In this document: positions 1 through 16,725 of the stretch, one piece after another | Layout of the letters: each line of letters starts with the position of its first letter | Numbering within the stretch: the first letter of the stretch is position 1 | From: Siphonodentalium dalli | Lineage: Eukaryota > Mollusca > Scaphopoda > Gadilida > Siphonodentaliidae | Assembly (NCBI GenBank): GCA_032622095.1 | Contig: CP136061.1 | Span: 53,393,762 to 53,457,761, forward strand | Reading direction: 5' to 3' | Length of the DNA: 64,000 bases | Position numbers and translations under genes: made by a program | Notes under the pieces: generated by a model | The model's database searches: none | What the model was told of the DNA's origin: nothing | What the model saw: only the letters and a program-made list of their open reading frames with translations

Positions 1-2094
1 CTTGATGAATCAACTCATCTATCTTGATGAATAAACTCAGCTATCTTGATGAATCAACTCAGATATATTGATGAATCAACTCATCTATATTGATGAATCA
101 ACTCATCTATATTGATGAATCAACTCATCTATCTTGATGAATCAACTCATCTATCTTGATGAATCAACTCATCTATCTTGATGAATCAACTCATCTATAT
201 TGATGAATCAACTCAGCTATCTTGATGAATCACCTCATCTATATTGATGAATCAACTCATCTATATTGATGAATCAACTCATCTATCTTGATGAATCAAC
301 TCAGCTATCTTGATGAATCAACTCATCTATCTTGATGAATCAACTCATCTATATTGATGAATCAACTCATCTATCTTGATGAATCAACTCATATATCTTG
401 ATGAATCAACTCATCTATATTGATGAATCAACTCAGATATATTGATGAATCAACACATCTATCTTGATGAATCAACTCATCTATCTTGATGAATCAACTC
501 ATCTATCTTGATGAATCACCTCATCTATCTTGATGAATCAACTCATCTATCTTGATGAATCAACTCAGATATATTGATGAATCAACTCATCTATCTTGAT
601 GAATCAACTCATCTATATTGATGAATCAACTCAGATATATTGATGAATCAACTCAGATATATTGATGAATCAACTCATCTATCTTGATGAATCAACTCAT
701 CTATCTTGATGAATCAACTCATCTATATTGATGAATCAACTCATCTATATTGATGAATCAACACATCTATCTTGATGAATCAACACATCTATCTTGATGA
801 ATCAACACATCTATCTTGATGAATCAACACATCTATCTTGATGAATCAACACATCTATCTTGATGAATCAACTCATCTATATTGATGAAACAACTCATCT
901 ATCTTGATGAATCAACTCATCTATCTTGATGAATCAACTCAACTATCTTGATGAATCAACTCATCTATCTTGATGAATGAACTCATCTATATTGATGAAT
1001 CAACTCATCTATCTTGATGAATCAACTCATCTATCTTAATGAATCAACTCAGATATATTGATGAATCAACTCATCTATATTGATGAAACAACTCATCTAT
1101 CTTGATGAATCAACTCATCTATCTTGAAGAATCAACTCATCTATCTTGATGAATCAACTCATCTATATTGATGAATCAACTCATCTATCTTGATGAATCA
1201 ACTCATCTATCTTGATGAATCAACTCAGATATATTGATGAATCAACTCATCTATCTTGATGAATCAACTCAGATATATTGATGAAACAACTCATCTATTT
1301 TGATGAATCAACTCATCTATCTTGATGAATCAACTCAGCTATCTTGATGAATCAACTCATCTATCTTGATGAATCAACTCATCTATATTGATGAATCAAC
1401 TCAGATATATTGATGAATCAACTCATCTATATTGATGAATCAACTCATCTATATTGATGAATCAACTCATCTATCTTGATGAATCAACTCATCTATCTTG
1501 ATGAATAAACTCAGATATCTTGATGAATCAACTCAGATATATTGATGAATCAACTCATCTATATTGATGAATCAACTCATCTATATTGATGAATCAACTC
1601 ATCTATCTTGATGAATCAACTCATCTATCTTGATGAATCAACTCATCTATCTTGATGAATCAACTCATCTATATTGATGAATCAACTCAGCTATCTTGAT
1701 GAATCACCTCATCTATATTGATGAATCAACTCATCTATATTGATGAATCAACTCATCTATCTTGATGAATCAACTCAGCTATCTTGATGAATCAACTCAT
1801 CTATCTTGATGAATCAACTCATCTATATTGATGAATCAACTCATCTATCTTGATGAATCAACTCATATATCTTGATGAATCAACTCATCTATATTGATGA
1901 ATCAACTCAGATATATTGATGAATCAACACATCTATCTTGATGAATCAACTCATCTATCTTGATGAATCAACTCATCTATCTTGATGAATCACCTCATCT
2001 ATCTTGATGAATCAACTCATCTATCTTGATGAATCAACTCAGATATATTGATGAATCAACTCATCTATCTTGATGAATCAACTCATCTATATTG
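1..2094 (+). repeat. Higher-order duplication of 67 monomers (1474 bp)
   Basis: Positions 1-620 match 1475-2094 monomer by monomer, including the rare aatCACCTC variants at 231 and 517, which recur at 1705 and 1991. Both offsets are exactly 1474 = 67 x 22. The aatAAACTC variant near 30 also recurs near 1505. The copies differ by only scattered changes, so the array has expanded in blocks of many monomers as well as by single-unit slippage. Confidence 0.85.
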
Positions 2095-3117
2095 ATGAAT
2101 CAACACATCTATCTTGATGAATCAACTCATCTATATTGATGAATCAACACATCTATCTTGATGAATCAACTCATCTATATTGATGAATCAACTCATCTAT
2201 ATTGATGAATCAACACATCTATCTTGATGAATCAACTCATATATATTGATGAATCAACTCATCTATATTGATGAATCAACTCATCTATCTTGATGAATCA
2301 ACTCATCTATCTTGATGAATCAACACATCTATCTTGATGAATCAACTCATTTATCTTGATGAATCAACACATCTATCTTGATGAATCAACTCATCTATCT
2401 TAATGAATCAACTCATCTATCTTGATGAATCAACTCATCTATATTGATGAATCAACACATCTATCTTGATGAATCAACTCATCTATATTGATGAATCAAC
2501 ACATCTATCTTGATGAATCAACTCATCTATATTGATGAATCAACACATCTATCTTGATGAATCAACTCATCTATCTTGATGAATCAACTCATCCATATTG
2601 ATGAATCAACTCATCTATATTGATGAATCAACTCATCTATCTTGATGAATCAACTCATCTATCTTGATGAATCAACACATCTATCTTGATGAATCAACTC
2701 ATTTATCTTGATGAATCAACACATCTATCTTGATGAATCAACTCATCTATCTTGATGAATCAACTCATCTATCTTGATGAATCAACTCATCTATCTTGAT
2801 GAATCAACTCATCTATCTTGATGAATCAACTCATTTATCTTGATGAATCAGCTCATTTATCTTGATGAATCAACTCATCTATCTTGATGAATCAACACAT
2901 CTATCTTGATGAATCAACTCATCTATCTTGATGAATCAACTCATCTATATTGATGAATCAACACATCTATATTGATGCATCAACACATCTATCTTGATGA
3001 ATCAACTCATCTATCTTGATGAATCAACTCATCTATCTTGATGAATCAACAGATCTATATTGATGCATCAACACATCTATCTTGATGAATCAACTAATCT
3101 ATCTTGATGAATCAACT

Positions 3118-4050
3118 CAGCTATCTTGTTGAATAAACTCATCTTTCTTGTTAATCAACTCAGCTATCTTGATGAATCAACTCAGCTATCTTGATGAATC
3201 AACTCAGCTATCTTGATGAATCAACTCATTTATCTTGATGAATCAACTCATTTATCTTGATGAATCAACACATCTATATTGATGAATCAACTCATTTATC
3301 ACGATGAATCAACACATCTATATTGATGAATCAACACATCTATATTGACGAATCAACACATCTATATTGATGAATCAACACATCTATATTGATGAATCAA
3401 CACATCTATCTTGACGAATCAACACATCTATCTTGATGAATCGACTCATTTATCTTGATGAATCAACTCATTTATCTTGATGAATCAACACATCTATATT
3501 GATGAATCAACTCATTTATCACGATGAATCAACACATCTATATTGATGAATCAACATATCTATATTGACGAATCAACACATCTATATTGATGAATCAACT
3601 CATTTATCACGATGAATCAACACATCTATATTGATGAATCAACACATCTATATTGATGAATCAACACATCTATCTTGATGAATCAACACATCTATCTTGA
3701 TGAATCAACTCATCTATCTTGATTATTCAACTCATGCAGCTATCTTGGTGAATCAACTCGGCTGTCTTGATGAAGCAACTCATCTACCTTGATAAATCAA
3801 CTCATTTATCTTGTTGAATCAACTCAGATATCTTGATGATTCAACTCGGCTGTCTTGATCAACCAACTCATCTATCTTGATAAATCAACTCAACTATCTT
3901 GATGAATCAACTCAGCTATCTTGTTGAATAAACTCATCTTTCTTGTTAATCAACTCAGCTATCTTGGTGAACCAACTCAGCTATCTTGATGAGTCAACGC
4001 AGATATCTTGTTGAATCAACTCAGCTATCTTGGTGAATCAACTCATCTAT
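3118..4050 (+). repeat. Diverged satellite block D1
   Basis: The monomers here carry unusual variants: TTGTTGAATAAAC with CTTGTTAATC at 3126, several CACGATGAATC monomers (3300, 3522, 3610), TTGACGAATC, and GGCTGTCTTGAT. The same ordered series recurs at 9321-10408 (D2) and 16726 onward (D3). A short partial copy at 7191-7240 returns at once to ordinary monomers. Confidence 0.8.
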
Positions 4051-7000
4051 CTTGATGAATCAACTCATCTATATTGATGAATCAACACATCTATCTTGAT
4101 GAATCAACTCATCTATATTGATGAATCAACACATCTATCTTGATGAATCAACTCATCTATCTTGATGAATCAACTCATCTATATTGATGAATCAACTCAT
4201 CTATCTTGATGAATCAACTCATCTATATTGATGAATCAACACATCTATCTTGATGAATCAACTCATCTGTCTTGATGAATCAACTCATCTATCTTGATGA
4301 ATCAACTCATCTATATTGATGAATCAACACATCTATCTTGATGAATCAACTCATCTATATTGATGAATCAACACATCTATCTTGATGAATCAACTCATCT
4401 ATCTTGATGAATCAACTCATCTATATTGATGAATCAACTCATCTATCTTGATGAATCAACTCATCTATATTGATGAATCAACACATCTATCTTGATGAAT
4501 CAACTCATCTATCTTGATGAATCAACTCATCTATCTTGATGAATCAACTCATCTATATTGATGAATCAACTCATCTATATTGATGAATCAACACATCTAT
4601 CTTGATGAATCAACTCATCTATCTTGATGAATCAACTCATCTATATTGATGAATCAACTCATCTATCTTGATGAATCAACTCATCTATATTGATGAATCA
4701 ACACATCTATCTTGATGAATCAACTCATCTATCTTGATGAATCAACTCATCTATCTTGATGAATCAACTCATCTATCTTGATGAATCAACTCATCTATCT
4801 TGATGAATCAACTCATCTATATTGATGAATCAACACATCTATCTTGATGAATCAACTCATCTATATTGATGAATCAACACATCTATCTTGATGAATCAAC
4901 TCATCTATCTTGATGAATCAACTCATCTATATTGATGAATCAACTCATCTATCTTGATGAATCAACTCATCTATCTTGATGAATCAACACATCTATCTTG
5001 ATGAATCAACTCAGCTATCTTGATGAATCAACTCATCTATCTTGATGAATCAACACATCTATCTTGATGAATCAACTCATTTATCTTGATGAATCAACAC
5101 ATCTATCTTGATGAATCAACTCATCTATCTTGATGAATCAACTCATCTATCTTGATGAATCAACTCATCTATATTGATGAATCAACTCATCTATCTTGAT
5201 GAATCAACTCATCTATCTTGATGAATCAACACATCTATCTTGATGAATCAACTCATTTATCTTGATGAATCAACACATCTATCTTGATGAATCAACTCAT
5301 CTATCTTGATGAATCAACTCATCTATCTTGATGAATCAACTCATCTATCTTGATGAATCAACTCATCTATCTTGATGAATCAACTCATCTATATTGATGA
5401 ATCAACACATCTATCTTGATGAATCAACTCATCTATATTGATGAATCAACACATCTATCTTGATGAATCAACTCATCTATATTGATGAATCAACACATCT
5501 ATCTTGATGAATCAACTCATCTATCTTGATGAATCAACTCATCTATATTGATGAATCAACTCATCTATCTTGATGAATCAACTCATCTATCTTGATGAAT
5601 CAACTCATCTATATTGATGAATCAACACATCTATCTTGATGAATCAACTCATCTATATTGATGAATCAACACATCTATCTTGATGAATCAACTCATCTAT
5701 CTTGATGAATCAACTCATCTATATTGATGAATCAACTCATCTATCTTGATGAATCAACTCATCTATCTTGATGAATCAACACATCTATCTTGATGAATCA
5801 ACTCAGCTATCTTGATGAATCAACTCATCTATCTTGATGAATCAACACATCTATCTTGATGAATCAACTCATTTATCTTGATGAATCAACACATCTATCT
5901 TGATGAATCAACTCATCTATCTTGATGAATCAACTCATCTATCTTGATGAATCAACTCATCTATCTTGATGAATCAACTCATCTATCTTGATGAATCAAC
6001 TCATCTATCTTGATGAATCAACACATCTATCTTGATGAATCAACTCATTTATCTTGATGAATCAACACATCTATCTTGATGAATCAACTCATCTATCTTG
6101 ATGAATCAACTCATCTATCTTGATGAATCAACTCATCTATCTTGATGAATCAACTCATCTATCTTGATGAATCAACTCATCTATATTGATGAATCAACAC
6201 ATCTATCTTGATGAATCAACTCATCTATATTGATGAATCAACACATCTATCTTGATGAATCAACTCATCTATATTGATGAATCAACACATCTATCTTGAT
6301 GAATCAACTCATCTATCTTGATGAATCAACTCATCTATATTGATGAATCAACTCATCTATCTTGATGAATCAACTCATCTATCTTGATGAATCAACACAT
6401 CTATCTTGATGAATCAACTCATTTATCTTGATGAATCAACACATCTATCTTGATGAATCAACTCATTTATCTTGATGAATCAACACATCTATCTTGATGA
6501 ATCAACTCATCTATATTGATGAATCAACACATCTATCTTGATGAATCAACTCATCTATATTGATGAATCAACACATCTATCTTGATGAATCAACTCATCT
6601 ATATTGATGAATCAACACATCTATCTTGATGAATCAACTCATCTATCTTGATGAATCAACTCATCTATATTGATGAATCAACTCATCTATATTGATGAAT
6701 CAACTCATCTATCTTGATGAATCAACTCATCTATCTTGATGAATCAACACATCTATCTTGATGAATCAACTCATTTATCTTGATGAATCAACACATCTAT
6801 CTTGATGAATCAACTCATCTATCTTGATGAATCAACTCATCTATCTTGATGAATCAACTCATCTATCTTGATGAATCAACTCATCTATCTTGATGAATCA
6901 ACTCATTTATCTTGATGAATCAGCTCATTTATCTTGATGAATCAACTCATCTATCTTGATGAATCAACACATCTATCTTGATGAATCAACTCATCTATCT

Positions 7001-9320
7001 TGATGAATCAACTCATCTATATTGATGAATCAACACATCTATATTGATGCATCAACACATCTATCTTGATGAATCAACTCATCTATCTTGATGAATCAAC
7101 TCATCTATCTTGATGAATCAACAGATCTATATTGATGCATCAACACATCTATCTTGATGAATCAACTCATCTATCTTGATGAATCAACTCAGCTATCTTG
7201 TTGAATAAACTCATCTTTCTTGTTAATCAACTCATCTATCTTGATGAATCAACTCATCTATCTTGATGAATCAACACATCTATCTTGATGAATCAACTCA
7301 GCTATCTTGATGAATCAACTCATCTATCTTGATGAATCAACACATCTATCTTGATGAATCAACTCATTTATCTTGATAAATCAACACATCTATCTTGATG
7401 AATCAACTCATCTATCTTGATGAATCAACTCATCTATCTTGATGAATCAACTCATCTATATTGATGAATCAACTCATCTATCTTGATGAATCAACTCATC
7501 TATCTTGATGAATCAACACATCTATCTTGATGAATCAACTCATTTATCTTGATGAATCAACACATCTATCTTGATGAATCAACTCATCTATCTTGATGAA
7601 TCAACTCATCTATCTTGATGAATCAACTCATCTATCTTGATGAATCAACTCATCTATCTTGATGAATCAACTCATCTATATTGATGAATCAACACATCTA
7701 TCTTGATGAATCAACTCATCTATATTGATGAATCAACACATCTATCTTGATGAATCAACTCATCTATATTGATGAATCAACACATCTATCTTGATGAATC
7801 AACTCATCTATCTTGATGAATCAACTCATCTATCTTGATGAATCAACTCATCTATATTGATGAATCAACTCATCTATCTTGATGAATCAACTCATCTATC
7901 TTGATGAATCAACACATCTATCTTGATGAATCAACTCAGCTATCTTGATGAATCAACTCATCTATCTTGATGAATCAACACATCTATCTTGATGAATCAA
8001 CTCATTTATCTTGATGAATCAAGACATCTATCTTGATGAATCAACTCATCTATCTTGATGAATCAACTCATCTATCTTGATGAATCAACTCATCTATATT
8101 GATGAATCAACTCATCTATCTTGATGAATCAACTCATCTATCTTGATGAATCAACACATCTATCTTGATGAATCAACTCATTTATCTTGATGAATCAACA
8201 CATCTATCTTGATGAATCAACTCATCTATCTTGATGAATCAACTCATCTATCTTGATGAATCAACTCATCTATCTTGATGAATCAACTCATCTATCTTGA
8301 TGAATCAACTCATCTATATTGATGAATCAACACATCTATCTTGATGAATCAACTCATCTATATTGATGAATCAACACATCTATCTTGATGAATCAACTCA
8401 TCTATATTGATGAATCAACACATCTATCTTGATGAATCAACTCATCTATCTTGATGAATCAACTCATCTATATTGATGAATCAACTCATCTATCTTGATG
8501 AATCAACTCATCTATCTTGATGAATCAACACATCTATCTTGATGAATCAACTCATTTATCTTGATGAATCAACACATCTATCTTGATGAATCAACTCATT
8601 TATCTTGATGAATCAACACATCTATCTTGATGAATCAACTCATCTATATTGATGAATCAACACATCTATCTTGATGAATCAACTCATCTATATTGATGAA
8701 TCAACACATCTATCTTGATGAATCAACTCATCTATATTGATGAATCAACACATCTATCTTGATGAATCAACTCATCTATCTTGATGAATCAACTCATCTA
8801 TATTGATGAATCAACTCATCTATATTGATGAATCAACTCATCTATCTTGATGAATCAACTCATCTATCTTGATGAATCAACACATCTATCTTGATGAATC
8901 AACTCATTTATCTTGATGAATCAACACATCTATCTTGATGAATCAACTCATCTATCTTGATGAATCAACTCATCTATCTTGATGAATCAACTCATCTATC
9001 TTGATGAATCAACTCATCTATCTTGATGAATCAACTCATTTATCTTGATGAATCAGCTCATTTATCTTGATGAATCAACTCATCTATCTTGATGAATCAA
9101 CACATCTATCTTGATGAATCAACTCATCTATCTTGATGAATCAACTCATCTATATTGATGAATCAACACATCTATATTGATGCATCAACACATCTATCTT
9201 GATGAATCAACTCATCTATCTTGATGAATCAACTCATCTATCTTGATGAATCAACAGATCTATATTGATGCATCAACACATCTATCTTGATGAATCAACT
9301 CATCTATCTTGATGAATCAA

Positions 9321-10408
9321 CTCAGCTATCTTGTTGAATAAACTCATCTTTCTTGTTAATCAACTCAGCTATCTTGATGAATCAACTCAGCTATCTTGAT
9401 GAATCAACTCATTTATCTTGATGAATCAACTCATTTATCTTGATGAATCAACACATCTATATTGATGAATCAACTCATTTATCACGATGAATCAACACAT
9501 CTATATTGATGAATCAACACATCTATATTGACGAATCAACACATCTATATTGATGAATCAACACATCTATATTGATGAATCAACACATCTATCTTGACGA
9601 ATCAACACATCTATATTGATGAATCGACTCATTTATCTTGATGAATCAACTCATTTATCTTGATGAATCAACACATCTATATTGATGAATCAACTCATTT
9701 ATCACGATGAATCAACACATCTATATTGATGAATCAACACATCTATATTGACGAATCAACACATCTATATTGATGAATCAACACATCTATATTGATGAAT
9801 CAACTCATTTATCACGATGAATCAACACATCTATATTGATGAATCAACACATCTATCTTGATGAATCAACACATCTATCTTGATGAATCAACTCATCTAT
9901 CTTGATTTTTCAACTCTATCTTGGTGAATCAACTCGGCTGTCTTGATGAAGCAACTCATCTACCTTGATAAATCAACTCATTTATCTTGTTGAATCAACT
10001 CAGATATCTTGATGATTCAACTCGGCTGTCTTGATCAACCAACTCATCTATTTTGATAAATCAACTCAACTATCTTGATGAATAAACTCAGCTATCTTGT
10101 TGAATAAACTCATCTTTCTTGTTAATCAACTCAGCTATCTTGGTGAACCAACTCAGCTATCTTGATGAGTCAACGCAGATATCTTGTTGAATCAACTCAG
10201 CTATCTTGGTGAATCAACTCAGCTATCTTGATGAGTCAACTCAGATATCTTGATGAATCAACTCAGCTATCTTGCTGAATCAACTCAGATATCTTGTTGA
10301 ATCAACTCAGCTATCTTGTTGAATCAACTCAGCTATCTTGGTGAATCAACTCAGCTATCTTGATGAGTCAACTCAGATATCTTGTTGAATCAACTCAGCT
10401 ATCTTGGT
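9321..10408 (+). repeat. Diverged satellite block D2
   Basis: This is the second copy of the D block, starting with the TTGTTGAATAAAC variant at 9331, which is 6205 bases (about 282 monomers) after the D1 marker. It runs through the same order of CACGATGAATC and TTGACGAATC variants and ends in GCTATCTTGGTGAATC and GATGAGTCAAC monomers before ordinary monomers resume near 10410. Confidence 0.8.
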
Positions 10409-13400
10409 GAATCAACTCATCTATCTTGATGAATCAACTCATCTATCTTGATGAATCAACTCAGCTATCTTGATGAATCAACTCATCTATCTTGATGAAT
10501 CAACTCATCTATCTTGATGAATCAACTCATCTATCTTGATGAATCAACTCATCTATATTGATGAATCAACTCAGATATATTGATGAATCAACTCATCTAT
10601 ATTGATGAATCAACTCAGATATATTGATGAATCAACTCATCTATATTGATGAATCAACTCATCTATATTGATGAATCAACTCATCTATCTTGATGAATCA
10701 ACACATATATCTTGATGAATCAACACATCTATCTTGATGAATCAACTCATCTATCTTGATGAATCAACTCATCTATCTTGATGAATCAACTCATCTATCT
10801 TGATGAATCAACTCATCTATATTGATGAATCAACTCAGATATATTGATGAATCAACTCATCTATATTGATGAATCAACTCAGATATATTGATGAATCAAC
10901 TCATCTATATTGATGAATCAACTCATCTATATTGATGAATCAACTCATCTATCTTGATGAATCAACTCAACTATCTTGATGAATCAACTCAGATATATTG
11001 ATGAATCAACTCAGATATATTGATGAATCAACTCATCTATATTGATGAATCAACTCATCTATATTGATGAATCAACTCATCTATATTGATGAATCAACTC
11101 ATTTATCTTGATGAATCAACTCATCTATCTTGATGAATCAACTCATCTATCTTGATGAATCAACTCATCTATCTTGATGAATCAACTCATCTATCTTGAT
11201 GAATCAACTCATCTATCTTGATGAATCAACTCATCTATCTTGATGAATCAACTCATCTATCTTGATGAATCAACTCATCTATCTTGATGAATCAACTCAG
11301 CTATCTTGATGAATCAACTCATCTATCTTGATGAATCAACTCATCTATATTGATGAATCAACTCATCTATATTGATGAATCAACTCATCTATATTGATGA
11401 ATCAACTCAGATATATTGATGAATCAACTCATCTATATTGATGAATCAACTCATCTATATTGATGAATCAACTCATCTATCTTGATGAATCAACTAATCT
11501 ATATTGATGAATCAACTCATCTATCTTGATGAATCAACACATCTATATTGATGAATCAACTCATCTATATTGATGAATCAACTCAGATATATTGATGAAT
11601 CAACTCATCTATATTGATGAATCAACTCATCTATATTGATGAATCAACTCATCTATATTGATGAATCAACTCATCTATCTTGATGAATCAACTCATCTAT
11701 CTTGATGAATCAACTCATCTATATTGATGAATCAACTCATCTATATTGATGAATCAACACATCTATCTTGATGAATCAACACATCTATCTTGATGAATCA
11801 ACACATCTATCTTGATGAATCAACACATCTATCTTGATGAATCAACTCATCTATCTTGATGAATCAACTCATCTATCTTGATGAATCAACTCATCTATCT
11901 TGATGAATCAACTCATCTATCTTGATGAATCAACTCAGATATATTGATGAATCAACTCATCTATATTGATGGAATCAACTCATCTATATTGATGAAACAA
12001 CTCATCTATCTTGATGAATCAACTCATCTATCTTGATGAATCAACTCATCTATCTTGATGAATGAACTCATCTATATTGATGAATCAACTCATCTATCTT
12101 GATGAATCAACTCATCTATCTTGATGAATCAACTCAGATATATTGATGAATCAACTCATCTATCTTGATGAATCAACTCAGATATATTGATGAAACAACT
12201 CATCTATTTTGATGAATCAACTCATCTATCTTGATGAATCAACTCAGCTATCTTGATGAATCAACTCATCTATCTTGATGAATCAACTCATCTATATTGA
12301 TGAATCAACTCAGATATATTGATGAATCAACTCATCTATATTGATGAATCAACTCATCTATATTGATGAATCAACTCATCTATCTTGATGAATCAACTCA
12401 TCTATCTTGATGAATAAACTCATCTATCTTGATGAATCAACTCAGATATATTGATGAATCAACTCATCTATATTGATGAATCAACTCATCTATATTGATG
12501 AATCAACTCATCTATCTTGATGAATCAACTCATCTATCTTGATGAATCAACTCATCTATCTTGATGAATCAACTCATCTCAGCTATCTTGATGAATCAAC
12601 TCATCTATATTGATGAATCAACACATCTATCTTGATGAATCAACTCATCTATCTTGATGAATCAACTCATCTATATTGATGAATCAACTCATCTATCTTG
12701 ATGAATCAACTCATATATCTTGATGAATCAACTCATCTATATTGATGAATCAACTCAGATATATTGATGAATCAACACATCTATCTTAATGAATCAACTC
12801 ATCTATCTTGATGAATCAACTCATCTATCTTGATGAATCACCTCATCTATCTTGATGAATCAACTCATCTATCTTGATGAATCAACTCAGATATATTGAT
12901 GAATCAACTCATCTATCTTGATGAATCAACTCATCTATATTGATGAATCAACACATCTATCTTGATGAATCAACTCATCTATCTTGATGAATCAACTCAT
13001 CTATCTTGATGAATCAACTCATCTATATTGATGAATCAACACATCTATCTTGATGAATCAACTCATCTATCTTGATGAATCAACTCATCTATCTTGATGA
13101 ATCAACTCATCTATCTTGATGAATCAACACATCTATCTTGATGAATCAACTCATCTATATATTGATGAATCAACTCATCTATATTGATGAATCAACTCAT
13201 TTATCTTGATGAATCAACACATCTATCTTGATGAATCAACTCATCTATCTTGATGAATCAACTCATCTATATTGATGAATCAACACATCTATCTTGATGA
13301 ATCAACACATCTATCTTGATGAATCAACACATCTATCTTGATGAATCAACACATCTATCTTGATGAATCAACTCATCTATCTTGATGAATCAACTCATCT

Positions 13401-16400
13401 ATCTTGATGAATCAACTCATCTATCTTGATGAATCAACTCATCTATCTTGATGAATCAACTCAGATATATTGATGAATCAACTCATCTATATTGATGGAA
13501 TCAACTCATCTATATTGATGAAACAACTCATCTATCTTGATGAATCAACTCATCTATCTTGATGAATCAACTCATCTATCTTGATGAATGAACTCATCTA
13601 TATTGATGAATCAACTCATCTATCTTGATGAATCAACTCATCTATCTTGATGAATCAACTCAGATATATTGATGAATCAACTCATCTATCTTGATGAATC
13701 AACTCAGATATATTGATGAAACAACTCATCTATCTTGATGAATCAACACATCTATCTTGATGAATCAACTCATCTATCTTGATGAATCAACTCATCTATC
13801 TTGATGAATCAACTCATCTATCTTGATGAATCAACACATCTATCTTGATGAATCAACTCATCTATATATTGATGAATCAACTCATCTATATTGATGAATC
13901 AACTCATCTATCTTGATGAATCAACTCATCTATCTTGATGAATCAACTCATCTATATTGATGAATCAACTCATCTATATTGATGAATCAACACATCTATC
14001 TTGATGAATCAACACATCTATCTTGATGAATCAACACATCTATCTTGATGAATCAACACATCTATCTTGATGAATCAACTCATCTATCTTGATGAATCAA
14101 CTCATCTATCTTGATGAATCAACTCATCTATCTTGATGAATCAACACATCTATCTTGATGAATCAACTCATCTATATATTGATGAATCAACTCATCTATA
14201 TTGATGAATCAACTCATCTATCTTGATGAATCAACTCATCTATCTTGATGAATCAACTCATCTATATTGATGAATCAACTCATCTATATTGATGAATCAA
14301 CACATCTATCTTGATGAATCAACACATCTATCTTGATGAATCAACACATCTATCTTGATGAATCAACACATCTATCTTGATGAATCAACTCATCTATCTT
14401 GATGAATCAACTCATCTATCTTGATGAATCAACACATCTATCTTGATGAATCAACTCATCTATCTTGATGAATCAACTCATCTATCTTGATGAATCAACT
14501 CATCTATCTTGATGAATCAACACATCTATCTTGATGAATCAACTCATCTATATATTGATGAATCAACTCATCTATATTGATGAATCAACTCATCTATCTT
14601 GATGAATCAACTCATCTATCTTGATGAATCAACTCATCTATATTGATGAATCAACTCATCTATATTGATGAATCAACACATCTATCTTGATGAATCAACA
14701 CATCTATCTTGATGAATCAACACATCTATCTTGATGAATCAACACATCTATCTTGATGAATCAACTCATCTATCTTGATGAATCAACTCATCTATCTTGA
14801 TGAATCAACTCATCTATCTTGATGAATCAACTCATCTATCTTGATGAATCAACTCAGATATATTGATGAATCAACTCATCTATATTGATGGAATCAACTC
14901 ATCTATATTGATGAAACAACTCATCTATCTTGATGAATCAACTCATCTATCTTGATGAATCAACTCATCTATCTTGATGAATGAACTCATCTATATTGAT
15001 GAATCAACTCATCTATCTTGATGAATCAACTCATCTATCTTGATGAATCAACTCAGATATATTGATGAATCAACTCATCTATCTTGATGAATCAACTCAG
15101 ATATATTGATGAAACAACTCATCTATTTTGATGAATCAACTCATCTATCTTGATGAATCAACTCAGCTATCTTGATGAATCAACTCATCTATCTTGATGA
15201 ATCAACTCATCTATATTGATGAATCAACTCAGATATATTGATGAATCAACTCATCTATATTGATGAATCAACTCATCTATATTGATGAATCAACTCATCT
15301 ATCTTGATGAATCAACTCATCTATCTTGATGAATAAACTCATCTATCTTGATGAATCAACTCAGATATATTGATGAATCAACTCATCTATATTGATGAAT
15401 CAACTCATCTATATTGATGAATCAACTCATCTATCTTGATGAATCAACTCATCTATCTTGATGAATCAACTCATCTATCTTGATGAATCAACTCATCTAT
15501 ATTGATGAATCAACTCAGCTATCTTGATGAATCACCTCATCTATATTGATGAATCAACTCATCTATCTTGATGAATCAACTCAGCTATCTTGATGAATCA
15601 ACTCATCTATATTGATGAATCAACACATCTATCTTGATGAATCAACTCATCTATCTTGATGAATCAACTCATCTATATTGATGAATCAACTCATCTATCT
15701 TGATGAATCAACTCATATATCTTGATGAATCAACTCATCTATATTGATGAATCAACTCAGATATATTGATGAATCAACACATCTATCTTAATGAATCAAC
15801 TCATCTATCTTGATGAATCAACTCATCTATCTTGATGAATCACCTCATCTATCTTGATGAATCAACTCATCTATCTTGATGAATCAACTCAGATATATTG
15901 ATGAATCAACTCATCTATCTTGATGAATCAACTCATCTATATTGATGAATCAACACATCTATCTTGATGAATCAACTCATCTATCTTGATGAATCAACTC
16001 ATCTATCTTGATGAATCAACTCATCTATATTGATGAATCAACACATCTATCTTGATGAATCAACTCATCTATCTTGATGAATCAACTCATCTATCTTGAT
16101 GAATCAACTCATCTATCTTGATGAATCAACACATCTATCTTGATGAATCAACTCATCTATATATTGATGAATCAACTCATCTATATTGATGAATCAACTC
16201 ATTTATCTTGATGAATCAACACATCTATCTTGATGAATCAACTCATCTATCTTGATGAATCAACACATCTATCTTGATGAATCAACACATCTATCTTGAT
16301 GAATCAACTCATTTATCTTGATGAATCAACACATCTATCTTGATGAATCAACTCATCTATATTGATGAATCAACTCATCTATCTTGATGAATCAACTCAT

Positions 16401-16725
16401 CTATCTTGATGAATCAACTCATCTATCTTGATGAATCAACTCATTTATCTTGATGAATCAACTCATTTATCTTGATGAATCAACTCATCTATCTTGATGA
16501 ATCAACACATCTATCTTGATGAATCAACTCATCTATCTTGATGAATCAACTCATCTATATTGATGAATCAACACATCTATATTGATGCATCAACACATCT
16601 ATCTTGATGAATCAACTCATCTATCTTGATGAATCAACTCATCTATCTTGATGAATCAACACATCTATATTGATGCATCAACACATCTATCTTGATGAAT
16701 CAACTCATCTATCTTGATGAATCAA

